Source: Carya illinoinensis
Lineage: Eukaryota > Streptophyta > Magnoliopsida > Fagales > Juglandaceae
Length of the DNA stretch: 64,000 nt
NCBI RefSeq assembly: GCF_018687715.1
Contig: NC_056766.1
Span: 22,024,001-22,088,000, forward strand
Direction: 5' to 3'
Position 1 is the stretch's first letter; every line of letters begins with the position of its first letter. Shown piece after piece: positions 12,536 through 25,800 of the stretch. The notes beneath the pieces were generated by a model that saw only the letters and a list, made by a program, of their open reading frames with translations, searched no databases and was not told where the DNA came from. Both the position numbers and the translations under genes were made by a program.

Positions 12536-12706
12536 TTTAGATGAGAATTGAATAGTGAAATGAGATAAAATGAATTGAGTTTAGATAAAAACTAAAAGTT
12601 AAATAAAATATTATTATTAATTTTTAATTTAAAAAAATTAAATTATTTATTATATTTTATATAAAAATTATAATAATTATATAAATAAGTTGAAATGATT
12701 TGAAAA
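12536..12706. mobile_element. AT-rich MITE, family A
   Basis: Shares GAGATAAAATGAATTGAG, then AAATAAAATATTATTATTA and the TTATTATATTTTATATAAAAATTATAATAATTAT core with the other family A copies. Confidence 0.5.
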
Positions 12707-13267
12707 TGATTTTAAAGAAGCTTTTGTATTCAAACTGAACATGATGCTGCAAAAATTCTCTGGGACAAGGATCAATATTGTGGGATCCACTTGAAATCAA
12801 TATTATGGACACACTTAAGGAACTAGCTTTGTGGCTAACCTTACCTTCTAGAAAGTGGATAGTCGTGGCCAAGCCACCTATTTAGTATTTAGATCTAGAC
12901 AAAAGTTATACTCATCGATAAATCGGTTCCGAATCATAGTCTTGATTTTATTTATTTATTTATTTATTTAATAATTAAAAAATAATTTTTAGTGAAGTTG
13001 TGAAATTTTTTAAAAATATTTAAAAAAATAAAAAAAGTGTACTTACGAGTCTCGTCCACCTCAGCTCTTAGCCTCTTACATCAAAGGGTAAGGAGTGTCG
13101 TACACCGACCCTAAATCTGCCAGGGTGGTTGGAGAATTTTAATGTCCTTGTAGATTTTATGAAATGGTAGGAATCAATTTAACCTTCCATGGCAAACTCT
13201 TTTTAAAAAGAGAAATACTTGAAGAAAAATTATGGATGCAACCGACCTGTGTAACCCTACTGCATCG

Positions 13268-14977
13268 TGTATGACGCCTCCAAATCTCCACGCGTAGATA
13301 TGGGAGAAATTGAGACGTCTAGATGATGACATCACGGGTCATCACCCTATCGACATGTACCAAGTGTGTGTATAAGTAACGAATGTGTACGAGAAACACG
13401 CAGTGAAAAACAAAGTCAAAACTAAGTACCATAATTTTTCTTAATTTAATACAAAACTGTTTAAAACATATATGATAAAATATTACAAAGCACAAATAAA
13501 TATTTAAACCAACAACAAAACTTAAACTTTAACTTCAGCACCCCGGCGGAGCCGCAACCTCGGGCTCGGCCTCCTCCTCTTCTTTGAACTTTGCACCAAA
13601 ATCTACGGTACTAAAAATGGTGCCGCAGGTAAGTAAAATCCAAACAACACTAGATAAAAATATATAAAACTCAAACAAAATGCATGAGAGGATGCCAAAA
13701 CTCAAAACCCATAAAATCATATTTTTCCACACACGCCAAAAATCTCAGTTGGCGCAAAAACATAACCTTTCCAAATATCACGCCAAAAGTCACATTTGGC
13801 CCATATCAAACTCAAACCATTAACCAATTAATCCGTATGCACCATGACCTCCCCTAGGGGTCATCCGCACACCCTGGCTCCTGTGCCACACCACAGGTAA
13901 CAACCACACGTGTAACACCTAAACGAATGATGCCCAGTTCCGCGCCCCGCGCGTTCGTAGCCAAGCATCCTCTAGCCCTCGCCAGTGAAGGGCCACGGAG
14001 TCGGTGCGTAGAGCGATGCCCAGTTCCGCACCCGGCGCGTTCGTAGCCAAGCATCCCCTAGCCCCTGCTCCCTTCGTCGTCCAGCGACAACTCAGGGGAC
14101 GTCACTCAATATATTACACTCCCAAATGACCAGAGGACCTCCACCGGGATAATAACTCATCCCGGCTTGAGCTCTTGAGACACACGCACCCGAAAATCCA
14201 CTTAAGCCAATAAAACATGATTTTCTCAAATAAAATAAAACGCATGTGCATGCACCATGTAAATGCAATTTCAATGCACAAAATAACCAACCAACCATAA
14301 ATCAATAAATCAAGCAACTCCGTCCTCCATCCATCCAACCCCCGAACTCCTTGGACTCAGTCCGGAATCAGCCAACCAACAACAAATATTTATTGTATGA
14401 GCAAACTATATTTAAATATAAAAGTAGGGTTTAAAAAATACTTACAGCGCTATATGGTATTTTTTGAAAGCTCGCGGCGTTGCAAACGGCGGAAGAAAAG
14501 CAACGTAACAGTGAAATTTCACTGTGGCAGTGGGTTGTAAAATACCCACTTTTGAACGGGGACAAACCAAAGCTCGGGATTGATAGGGAATGGTCTAGGG
14601 ATGTTTATGAAGCTAAGGGAAGTGGAGTTTGGTCGTGGGTGGCGGCGAAAATGGTGGTTAAAGGGTTGAAATACCCAAATCGGAAACTAGCTCATGGGAG
14701 CTGTTCCGGCGACAGAATGAGGCCGGAAATGGGTGGGTTAGGACGGCAAGAAGTCGGTGATAAAGTGGTGAAGAGGTGGTGGCCGGAGGTGGAGCGACAG
14801 CGGCAAATCGGAACAAAAGCCACTCGGCTTGAAGATGGTTTTCCGGCTAAACGGCGGCTCCGTTGGCAGTGGAAATTTGTGGGATGGTTCACCGGAGGGA
14901 GGGGAAGAGATTGGTGGCGGTGGTGTGATGCACGGTGGCCGGCGGCGGTAGGTCTGGGCGGTTGGAGTGTTCGGCAT

Positions 14978-15051
<74 letters not shown>

Positions 15052-15365
15052 GCAGGGGGGAGGGGGAATCGCACGGGAAAGAAAGAGGAAAAAGAAAGAA
15101 AAAGAGAAAGAAAAGAGAAAAAGAAAAAGAAAAGAGAAAAAGAAAAGATGAGGGAAAAGAAATGAGGTCCAGTCCTCACTCCGGAAACCAAAACAGATCC
15201 GTCGAAAACGACATTAAAAACCGTAAAATGACTAAATAAATTAAACACAACATCAAATAAATTAAAAATCAATTTAAAACGCAATAATTTAAAATAAATA
15301 AATCAATATATTAATTAAATTAAAAATAACCTTTCAGTAAAAATACACGTAAAAGCGGGTCATCA
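13268..15365 (-). mobile_element. Gypsy solo LTR, element orientation minus
   Basis: A ~2.1-kb sequence collinear with the chromovirus LTRs at 54833 and 62087: same start (ATGACGCC, then GGAGAAATTGAGACGTC), same CCCCGGCGGAGCCGCA block, same GA-rich middle and same end (AAAAGCGGGTCATCA). No internal domain is attached. CATCG flanks both sides (13263-13267 and 15366-15370), a plausible 5-bp target duplication, if the LTR is taken to end at 15365. It is clearly older than the full element because it has many substitutions. Confidence 0.8.
14981..15049. repeat. (GA)n microsatellite inside the solo LTR
   Basis: About 34 uninterrupted GA units, followed by ~100 bp of purine-only sequence. The same site in the LTRs at 54833 and 62087 carries only short GA runs, so the tract expanded after insertion. 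Confidence 0.95.
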
Positions 15366-16196
15366 CATCGCGTCTGATGTGGCATTAATAAAAAACAACG
15401 CCGTTTCGATTTTTGGTCAAATACAAGTGCAGAGCCTCCATCCCACCCCATCTCCACGAGTATTCTTCTATGTATCTTCTGAAATCTCCAAAGTCTTCTC
15501 CATCGACGCTATTGACAATAAGAACTCCCCCACGGTTGACGCAGACGACATTTGCGGCTTCTCTAGTTCATATCGTTTTGGGCCTTTTTCCATCTGTGCA
15601 TCATCTGCATAGAAATTTCAAGAATTTCATCTCTTTTTTACTCCGTTTCAACTACAAAATCACCTAATAGCACCCTTCTAGATCCTTCATGAATCAAATA
15701 GAAAATCAGATGATAAGTGCCACACAAAAACATGCCAAATGGAGGCACTGGAAACCTCCATTTATCTCCTTTATTTTACTTCTCTTTGACATTCTCCCTT
15801 GAAACTAAAATCAAACAAAACTTTATTCTGCAGATCTACCAGTTCTTCTAGCACTATTCGTCGGTTTCGTGTCTCCATGACTAGTTTCAAAACTTGAAGC
15901 GAACCCAAAATACAAATCTGGTAACTCGATTGGCGTTTTGCTTTGTGAGTTTGGTGAATTTACGTCATGTGGGCCTGAGTAGTTCTGGGAATGACAGAGA
16001 GATGGGTTATGCCATCCATTAGTGTTTTGCCGTCCATAGGATTGAAGAATTTTTTTTTTTGTGTTTTTTCTCTTCTTGTATTTTTCTCTGAAAGAGGCTG
16101 ATGTGGCATTGCAAAAAGCTATCAGTTGCCCCTCGATTCCGCACGCCTATTGTCCCTAGCAAAGCTAATACTTTAAAGCATGAATACAACTAATGT
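15366..16196. other. Intergenic, nothing recognised
   Basis: Moderate GC with short open frames that lack homology I can name. The motif GATGTGGCATT occurs at both ends (15377 and 16099). Confidence 0.5.
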
Positions 16197-16396
16197 CTCT
16201 TTTGGTTACGTAATATATATGAGATAAAATGAAATATTTTGTTAAAAGTTAAATAAAATATTATTATAATATTATTTTTATTTTAAAATTTGAAAAAATT
16301 GAATTATTTATTATATTTTATATAAAAATTTAAAAAAAATTATAGTGATTATATGAAATGAGATGAGATAGTTTGACTTTTTGTTAACCAAACCAG
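16197..16396. mobile_element. AT-rich MITE, family A, best-preserved ends
   Basis: Ends CTTTTGGTTAC and GTTAACCAAACCAGCCCT are partly inverted. The core (AGTTAAATAAAATATTATTATAATATTA, then TTATTATATTTTATATAAAA) matches the copies near 12020, 12536 and 29459. Confidence 0.6.
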
Positions 16397-16399
16397 CCC

Positions 16400-18274
16400 T
16401 AAGTTGATGGTTGTACAAGTCTATGCATAAATTTTCTATTATGCATTCAATTTTAGTTCAATCAACCCATTTTCATCTCTATCTTTAATTTCATCTCTAT
16501 CTTTAATTTCATCTTTCATTCAACTAAAGTTACTTATTTATGTATGAACTACTAAAAGACAAGGGCAAAACCATCCATCAAGTAAGTCTTAGTTCTTCAA
16601 TTTCTTGGTTCCAACAAGGTTACCAAAAGCCGTCAAATATCTATTTTGGTGAAATTTCTACATTTTGATGCTTTCTTGTTCCCTTCAATTCCTTAAATTC
16701 ATATCATCTATATAGTCATAATACATGATTTTCACCTATCTTTCATGTAGAAAAATCAATAGCCCTTATTGGACAACAAGCATGTTATTAAACATGTCTA
16801 TGAATTTATTTATAATGCATGAAATGAGGAGTTTGAAATGGCCTGACTTAGTGCTAAGTATGGAAGTATAACATGAAATTGTTATATCTTAAAGAAATGG
16901 ATGGTGAGAAGGAAATGATAAAATTGGATTGACTTGGTTTCTTGTTGAGCTTGTTTGATATGGAAGGAAGTTGAAAGGATGGAGATTGTGCCTTATAGTT
17001 GACTTTCCCTAAGTGAAGAGGAAGTTAAGGAAAATGCTTTACTTCCGTCTTGGATTAAAGTAAAAAATTAGCTAAGAGTATGGTTAGGGAAGCTTAGTAT
17101 GAAGTGGATATTGATATGTTCATTCCATTTCATTGAATATGATTTATTGAAGTGCAAAAGCAAACAAAGGTTGAGTTTGGAGGTAAGTAGGTATGACTAT
17201 GCTTCTTACACTATTCTCTTCTACTAAATGTTCTATTTTTCTTCAAGTGCTTCTTTGTAATGCAAAAGTAAATGTATATAATGTATAAGTCTTTCTTGGT
17301 AGCCCATGTTAAAGTATCTTATTAGTTATCAATATGTGTAGAAGTATGAGGCAAAGCATTCACATTCAAGCTTGAGATCATGAAATTTATCATGCATATT
17401 TTCTTAAAATTAGTGATTTTCTTAATATAAAGTATAGCATGAAATGCACAATTTTATGAAAGAAAATGCATACTGCATTGGACTAAGAAATATAACAAAA
17501 ATGTTTTAAAAGAAATAAGAAATGAAGATTTTATGTATAAAAATAAGTAATGACCAATAACGGAATAATGATGAGACCAAAGAGGGGCAGATTGCAACGC
17601 CATATCAGTTTCATTGGTAGTGCACCCAGTGGCACCATCCTCACTGAGGGATTCCCAACCCGCAGCCAAAGGTAGAATTGAGTGTAAAAGATTGCTACCC
17701 TAACACACACAACGTAATAGTGTGTAGTGGCCAAAGGAAAGTAAAATTTGATTCAGAATGCTTAATTGTAATATTTTAAACTTGTATGACTTTTCAAAAG
17801 AAATGAATAACTGATGTATGATATTTTAACTGTATGGTGTAACTACTTACTAAGTATTAGACTCTCTTTTATAATGTTTTAAACGTCCAAGAAATGACAA
17901 AGATGAAACTACAAAGTAAGACACTACTCAGGAAGGAGAGACAGATGCTTAGTAGCCTTGGGTTAGGTCTTGTTCATGAAGATTTAGTTTTGGTTGGTTT
18001 TGTAAAATTGTTTGGATTATGTATTTTGCGAAAGCAAGCATTTTGTAAACATGGTAGATGTTCATACTATGAAATTAGTTATGGTTTTTAGTATATAACT
18101 AATGGAACAATCTTATATTTTGACAAACATATTATTTTGAGTTTTGAAGTTACAAGAAAGGAAAGAAAAACAGAGAGAGTCCCTTTTATAAATTGTTAAT
18201 ATATTATTTACATATAAAAAGAAAGTACGACAAAATGTAGTAGATTTTTCCATCTCTATGGAGGGGTTGTTACA
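16400..18274 (+). repeat. Probable LTR-derived sequence with GGGGTTGTTACA end
   Basis: The 17560-17740 part resembles the polyadenylation-side region of gypsy LTRs, and the block ends at 18274 in GAGGGGTTGTTACA, a typical LTR 3' terminus. I could not find a matching 5' end or target duplication. No coding region is visible. Confidence 0.3.
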
Positions 18275-20349
18275 TAGAAGCATCACGTTCCGCTATTACT
18301 AAGATCTCTAAACATATATTAATCTCCAAATTATCTACGCTTTTTTTTAAACGAATACATATTGTTGCTCGCTCATATTTTTCTATAATTTAAGAAAAAT
18401 TTATAGATAAAAAAATAAACCTGAAAAATACCTAATGATATAAAAGTTGTTAGTTTGTTTTTGTGTAGTTTGTACTACTATTAATAAGTAAGTGAACAAA
18501 AAAAGAACATGTGAATAACAAAATAGTTCTTCACAAAATAATCATTTCATGTTAATAGATTCTTTTTACTTTTGAGTCTTTTGTTCCAGTTCAATTAAAT
18601 ACTACAAATTTGATATGGTTCTCATGAACTCATACAATTCCTAAGCAAACAAGCTAGCCTAGTTCTTTTAACATAGTTACATAATGCTCTGCATTTTTAT
18701 CACCTAATTTTTTTCGCCATATGAGTACATTTAACATTATATCTTATTATGACAATTGGAAGTCTAAGCTTCTCAACAAGGTGTAGGACCATACAACAAC
18801 AATCAGTAAGCCAACGATTCTACAATTTTCCTACTCTAGTCTCCATGTCCTAAAAAATAGAAAAAAGTAGAAGCCTGTAGTGATAAGAGAAGAAGAAAAA
18901 AAGTGGAAGACAGTGATAAGAGAGTTATTTTATTATTCAGTCAGTCAAGGGGGAAATAAACTCAATTTATATTACTTTCTACCACTAGGTAAGAGTGGAG
19001 ATGGCGTGTTTCAGCGTGTGAACAATAATATTCTACAGTGTGTGAGTGTTACACGGTGTGTTCATAGAGTTAGACTTTTAGTATATCAAATCAAGGCTAC
19101 TATGTCAAATGAGTCTACAGGTATTTGAGTGTTGCTGGTGTTTGAGTGTTGGACTATAATTATACAATATATAATATTAATTGTTAAAACTAATTTGCAA
19201 AATGGTACAAATACTCTTAAAGTGGAGTATATATTGTTGGTTAAAATAATATGGATATTAAGAGATACATGTGCATATGACTTTGTAAACTAGAGAATAA
19301 ATGAAATAATAGAAACAATTTAAGAGAGAGCCCAATGTTGAGGCATGTTGTGATGGATATTTTCCTTAAGAGTAGATTCCACCGCTTCCAAATCTTAACA
19401 TGCACTAGGCTTCTTACAATTTACTCCCAAGATTCAACAATGCCAGTTCCTGTTAGGTATTTAAATTCGTGGGTGGGGTTCTTTATTTAAAGACAAATAA
19501 ATGACATTTTTGAAAAGTCACAACTTTTCAATTCGTAGGAAATACATTTAAAATGTTTCTAATTCACCTAAGGGCACAACCCCTCATTCGGTGGTCTAGT
19601 GGTTAAGGCTTTCTACTCCCAAGAGGTATACATTGGTTCAAGTTACCATGAAATTTTTTTATTTAAAGTCCTAACTACCAAACCAACACATTGAACCATG
19701 ACGATGGTTTACATTATTTCTTGACTTAATGGTAGAACATTTTAATCATCATAACTCTAAAAACTAACAATATCCCACCTAATTAAAATATTTTAAAGCA
19801 CAAAATAGAAGAAATTTCGCACTAAGTACTATGCATCAATAGAAGTAGCTTGTGGTTTTAAATGTCTAGCTAGTGTTAGCGTGTTTCCATCTAAAAGATC
19901 ATAGTGAACCAAGTCTTGAAATATAAGCTTTCACCAACACACATATAGTATGGCATATATTAGGTTCATATCAAGGTGGTGTATAAAGGTCATGTATTAT
20001 ATCTTAGATTCATGAGCGCTCTAAGGAGTAGACCAATTACCATAGGCTAGGGCCCCACAGTCACACTCACATAAATGAGTCATCCAAGAATACATGCAAT
20101 TCAATACTTCCTCTTAGTCTTGAACTCATTCAAAGCATTTAACATTTCCTTTCTCATTGCATTTTGCTGAACCAATAGTAATATTTTAATAGTGCTCTCC
20201 AATCACTAAAGTAAATTGTTCTTCCCAATGAATCTTCTTCTTGGGATCTCCAGTTCGGAAGGTTGGGTTGCCATTATAGATGACCTAATTAATGGGCTTC
20301 TATCCCATCCCCTTAATGTACATATAACCTTTGACTTTGTTAGTCCTTT
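18275..20349. other. Intergenic, AT-rich, one SINE candidate
   Basis: No convincing gene. 18860-19130 is purine-rich with a weak open frame. 19740-20340 looks like eroded retroelement sequence but shows no domain I can name. Confidence 0.4.
19584..19660 (+). mobile_element. tRNA-derived SINE head (candidate)
   Basis: Contains a pol III A box (TGGTCTAGTGGTTAAGG, 19592-19608) and a B box (GGTTCAAGTTA, 19635-19645). They are spaced 43 bp start to start, as in a tRNA gene. The sequence does not fold as an intact tRNA (no paired acceptor arm seen), and a T-run follows, so a SINE or tRNA relic is more likely than a working tRNA. Confidence 0.4.
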
Positions 20350-21180
20350 TGTGATACCCTCAAATTCTGCTTAGGATCGAGCAAACTCTAAAGTGTCAGA
20401 TCATGCAACACAAGGTTACCTGTCCCGTTCATGATAATAAAAAATGTAATGCACCTAGTATGCATCTAAACATAATGCAATATTTGCAACATATTTTTTT
20501 TTTCTTTTAAGCAATACTATACACCAAATACGATATATCCCAAACATAAAAAATATTTCATTAACTGAAGATCATAAATGTTTAAGTTGCAACATAAGTC
20601 CAAACGATTTGTAGCCATAAGAGTAATGGAGACAAAGCTCTCTAAGTATATGCAAAAACTAAGGTAACTACTAGACTAATCCATCAAGTAGCTTGTGCAA
20701 CTCGATCAAGAACGCCATAATATTATCGATAAAATGGAACATTGAAGTGATAAGCTCTGCATCATGTCATCACTATCCATTCGACTGCCTCTAGTCGATC
20801 ATCTGCCTCATCTCCTGATCCTGACACATAATCTATCATTATAAAAGAAATTGTAGTTATGACTACCAAGTGAGATTTGATTACAAATCTTAGTAAGTTA
20901 GCAAATAACTTAAACTGATAGTATAAATATGCATGCACGGCAGTAAAACCATGTATGCAAAACGTGAACATGAATAACTTGACATAACTTGACAAATAGC
21001 ATGACATGTACTGACATGACTTGAATTGACATAAAATAAACTGAATTGATGTGAACCTAAAACTGAACATGACATAACATGACTTGCCTTGAACATAAAA
21101 TAACATGAATTGAACATGAACCGAACGTGAATTGAACTGAAATTGAGCATGAACTAAACTGAACCTAATCATGAACTTGG
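20350..21180 (-). repeat. Left arm of a diverged inverted LTR-like pair
   Basis: Starts TGTGATACCCTC. Its reverse complement aligns with 25480-26433: for example, ATGCAACACAAGGTTACCTG and CGTTCATGA are shared. 20930-21180 is a low-complexity block of ACATGA and TGAACT hexamers. Confidence 0.6.
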
Positions 21181-24100
21181 AATCTTGTTCAACAATTAAA
21201 CTGGTTAATTAAAAGTGAAATGTAGATGCTACACAAGTCTCCTTGAGTCATGTGCTCATGCCGATACCGCATCACATCATAAGTATCTACACCAGCTTTG
21301 AGTGTATTAACATACGTATCAATTCATAGATATATGCACCTGCTATGAAAAATATAATGTAAATATCCCATGATAGGTATCTATACCTCACGAGTATGTA
21401 AAACCCTTGAAATTGAAATGTGGGTAGAACTATCGACGTTGGTGCCTAAATTTGCTTTAGTGACTAGTTATTTAGGCCCAATTCGAAGCCTGTTGATTTT
21501 TTACATTGTCAATTCAGAGAATTTCATACTAGTTTAAACACTCAACCGTGAACAAATGAGTTCTACTAAAATATTATCTCATCCTAGCACTTGGAGTTGT
21601 GACAAACGTAAAATGAATTGACTAACGTGAAAATACTATTTTTGAGACATACTCTGTACTCGAGACATGATCTAACAACTTGATAGAAATTCAATAGTGG
21701 AGTTTCTATATGCTTTAGGAATCTCGTGAAAACCCGTAAGTTTTCATGAATCGACTAATCGAGTAGGTTTTAGTTTGTTAGCATAGTCAGTATTACCATT
21801 CACCCACAATCGCAATTTTTTTTAGTTGAGATAGTTAGAAATGTCAGAATGCGATGTGGTCTATGTCATTAGACTTAGTTAATTATTTAGAATTTTGTGA
21901 CAATAATCCTATTTTCAATTTTTGGTCGAAACACTTGTTTGAAAACATGTTTTTATTTATTTCAAAACACTTTGGAGTTGAATTTTGATAAACGAATTGC
22001 ACAATTAGGTTAGTATGAATATTTAGAATTTTACAGTGCAAAATTTATTTTCACTTTTTTCAAAGTGAGTAGCAATCTCAATAGTAGCACCAAGTGCAGT
22101 GTTTTCAAAAATTATAGTGTGGAATATCCAAATTAGGTTAGAAAAGTTTTATTTGAACACTTGGCAAGATCTTAGCCGCACTTGGTGAATATTATTAGAC
22201 ATTTGGGACCAAGAGGAATCATGAGATGTAAATGTGAAGAAAATCAAGTTGTAAGATCATGCCACCTAAGTAAAATCCTATTCCATCCAACCATCCAAAT
22301 TGTGCCAAACCAAAGAGGGTTTCATAAAATTCTAAATAATTGAAATCCAATTGAAACTCCAAAAACTTGATTAAAATATAAGGGTAGTGATAGGGTTACT
22401 AACCTATTATTAGCATCTACTACCCAAGTTCATTTTTTTTTAATTTTTTTTATGATTTTATTTTAATTATTTTTTTAACATCCTTAATCACTAAGAAAAA
22501 ATTAAAAAAAAAAATATAACTTTATTAATACTCACTTCCTTAATCATTAAGTAAAATTAAAAATTAAAAAAAATCAAATACAGAAAGAATAGTAGATGGG
22601 TAATGGTAGGGTAGTAACCTTATCATTATTCAAAACAGAAACCCTAAATGGTTTCCTTAAACACAAAAGTTGGTCTCTAAATCCTATTTCTAGTATTGTG
22701 TTTAATCGCTTAATTAATTCACTTCCATATGCTATTAATTCCTCAATTTCATGTTACAACATCAATATACAACCTTTTAAACTTTGAAAATTTGATTGGA
22801 CAAAAAAAAAATTAGATTTAGACTTGATAACATTTCCCCCTAACCACACCCTTTTTAAACTCCAAATGAAGCTCACTTGTTTAAGGCTCACGAATTTTAG
22901 CCACCTTCACAAAGCTTATTGAGGAAATTTGGCCCCACCCATGACTGATCGATCATCCATTGCTCATGACTACCCCAACGTTGTGCATGATGTGAGAGGA
23001 AAAGGCCACCTCACCACCACCCATCTCTTGGAAGTTTCCTTGGCTCAAAACCACTCACTATTTGCACCTTTTTGTAACCTAATCACCATCCATCAAGGTG
23101 TCACTTAAGTCCATACTTCAATTTTCAAAAGTTTATTAGGAGTACAAGTCACCCTTTCACCCATTTTGAAGCTCTCTTGGGCCGTTTTCTAAGCCTTTTT
23201 GTGTGCCCTTTTTGAAACCTTTGTAAACATTTTCTCACAATGATTTCTTTATGAAAGTTGTTCATATTTGAGTCATCTGACTTTATGGTGATTGGTCAAA
23301 AGTTGTTTTAACTATGGAAATGTCAATCTGGGTGATAATTTGGATAGAGTGTTGCATTTTGGAGTTTTTGACTAACTAATGGAAAAATTTTGTTCCGAAA
23401 TTTTTATGGAGTGTTGTCAACATGTTTATATGAATGTTTTTGGGAGATTAGTTGTATGATTAAAGATTTTGATGAAAAATCTTCTTAGATCTAAAACGTT
23501 CGAAACTGGAAGAGGAAAAACAATTTATATTTTAAGAAAGTTTGGATCTTTTTCTTATCTCAATGGTTTTGATATTTTTATTTGATGATACTAAGCCTTT
23601 TATCTACATGTTAGAATGTTGTTTTAAAGATTTTAGATGCTACTTTGTGAAGATGTGAAGTTTTATGCAAGAGAATACTCGATTAGGTAAAAAGTTTGAA
23701 GTTTTCGGCCAAATTCATGTTTTGGTTTATTTTTTAGTCATGTGGTGACATGAACCTATAGATTGGGTCCTTGTAAACTAGGTCTGCCTTGGTGCCCATC
23801 ATGTGATTTTAAGTCTAATACTTGGATTTATGTTATGACACATTTTTTAAACCATATGATGTTTTGTTTTAAGATCTCATCATGGTATGCCTCGAATTAA
23901 GTGTATGATCAAAGCAAAGTTTAGAAAAAAAATCTATTTTTGACTAAAAAGAGTTGGTGCTGAGTACTTCAAGTCAGATTTTATGATTTTTGGTGACTTT
24001 GATGTATTGATTCAAAGCATGTTAGTTCTTAAGAATGTGTTATGAACATGTTAGAAGAAAGTTTTAGATTTTTAGAAGTTCTTGGTTATGTTTTGAAAAA

Positions 24101-24640
24101 AGGTCAAAACCTTGAGATTTAATTTAAGGGTTTGTGTTGTGGTTAAAAGTTTGGATCTTTTGCTTAAAACATTTTGTATTTATGAGAAGTAGATCTTATT
24201 GAATGTTTTCAGCATGTTTTTAAACTTAGGTCATAAGGATCTTTGTTGCAATATTTCGGTTCGATATTGAGTTTTGAAGTTGGATGAAGCTGGAACAAAA
24301 TCAAGAGATATGACCTTTGGAAGTTTTGGCTTTATGGTGTTTTTCATAATTGTAATTGGTTTTAAATTTTTCTAAATTGATATTTAAGTTTAGAATAAAA
24401 TTTATATTAAGAATGCAGAGGGTAAAATGATAATTTTACTCTAAATTAGCATTTTACACATTTCTAAGTTATTAGTGATAAATTTTCTAACATTTAGACC
24501 TCCTAGTTATAATTTCTTATGTTTCATACTTTACCTCGTAAAACACAATGATCACTTTAAATTAGCTTCTAACTTACGGTTAGTTTATTGTGCACGTGTG
24601 TTGATAAGGGAACTATCAGTTATGTATTTATGTTATCATC
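21181..24640. other. Interior between the inverted arms, no genes seen
   Basis: AT-rich sequence without a long open frame. 22790-23240 is relatively GC-rich and resembles 37040-37500 in composition and wording (CCACCTTC, TTTTGGCC and similar). 23950-24150 has a diverged inverted relative at 26520-26640. Confidence 0.4.
22385..22622. mobile_element. Palindromic AT-rich MITE
   Basis: Left end GTAGTGATAGGGTTACTAACC with ATCTACTACCC is mirrored at the right by GTAGATGGGTAATGG with TAGGGTAGTAACC. The A/T-only middle includes TTAATCACTAAG and TTAATCATTAAG. Confidence 0.5.
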
Positions 24641-25049
24641 TATGACATGTCATTCCATGACACTGCAAGTTTATTTGTTACATATTATATTCTATCTCAA
24701 AATAGTTATATGTTACATATTATGCCATGTCATGTAATACAATTTGTTACAAATTATACCATATTACATAATATTATTTGTTATACATTATGCTATGTCA
24801 TATAATATTATATGTTACATGTTATGCCAAGATTTGTATTGTTTCTCTGTTTCATGTTACGTCAAGTCATGCATCTCACGTATATATCACGTTATGTATG
24901 TCATGTCAACAGTCATTTCGTTTCACGTCACATCATGTTTCGAGTACAGAGTATGTATCTAAAATAGTATTTTCTCAGTCGGTCATGCTTATGATATTCA
25001 TAATGTAATCTTTATGATTGCCCGAATATCTCCATTTATAATTCATGCG

Positions 25050-25350
25050 AGGTACTTTTGGCATAATCATTTTGATTGTTAGAATACCTAGACTCAAATA
25101 CTCATTGCGTAATCATTTTGATTATCAGAGTAATAATAATTACTCCTAGTGTAATCATTTTAATTGTCAGAGTATTACTAGGTATTCCTAGCGTAAACAT
25201 TCTGATTGTTAATATATCTTATTTAAAATACTCATGGTGTAACCATTATAATCGTTTGAGTATCTTTAATGGAATATGTTAGGTGGAATCATTCTAATTG
25301 TTCACTATTCATGATGAAACAACAGGAAAAATCATTTTGACTGTTAGAAT
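25050..25350. repeat. 42-46-bp minisatellite, about seven units
   Basis: The phrase GTAATCATTTTGATTGT recurs with variation at about 25061, 25107, 25149, 25191, 25237, 25283 and 25326, giving spacings of 46, 42, 42, 46, 46 and 43 bp. Each is followed by a CAGAGTA or TAGAATAC-like segment. Confidence 0.75.
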
Positions 25351-25800
25351 TCAGGTTCACGTTCAATTCATATTTTACATTCAGTCACGCTACAAGTTCA
25401 CATTCAATCATGTTTCAAGTTCACATTCAGTTCATGTTTCATATTCACGTTCATGTTTAAGTTCATGCTCAAGTTTAGTTTATTGAATATGATTCCAAGT
25501 TTATGTATTTCACGTATAAGCTCGTTTTATTCAAGTTCAAGTTCATGTTCTGTTAGGTTCAACTTCATATTATTCAAGCTCAAGTACATGTTCAGTTCAT
25601 GTTTCAATTCTCGTTAAGTTCATATTTAGTTTTAGCTCAAGTTCAGTTTATGTTCATGTTCATGTTCATGTTCATGTTCATGTTCATGTTTAAGTTTATG
25701 TCCAAGTCAGTTCACGTTCAAATTCATATCATGTCTAGTTTCAATTCAGTCTATGATTAAGTTCAAGTCATGTCAGTTCATGCCATGTTAAATGTCAAGT
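25351..25800. repeat. Degenerate GTTCAT/GTTCAA hexamer array
   Basis: Dominated by GTTCAT, GTTCAA and GTTCAC hexamers, with a perfect stretch of six GTTCAT units around 25653-25690. It mirrors the ATGAAC-type block at 20930-21180 in the opposite arm. Confidence 0.75.

Larger units (their letters stand above)
11330..13267. other. Intergenic, AT-rich, with two MITE copies
   Basis: Upstream flank of the BRCT gene. Apart from the two MITE relatives annotated separately, I see no coding frame, RNA gene or clear promoter motif here. Confidence 0.6.

Noticed and set aside
14480..15151. 223-codon plus-strand open frame
   Set aside because: Lies wholly inside the gypsy solo LTR, ends in Arg-Glu from (GA)n, and its counterpart in the young LTRs is broken. 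Not a gene.
19590..19660. Functional tRNA gene
   Set aside because: A and B boxes are spaced correctly, but acceptor and T arms do not pair; treated as a SINE candidate.
20762..21172. 136-codon minus-strand open frame
   Set aside because: Composed of hexamer-like low-complexity repeat (Phe/Ser/Val-rich); no domain.
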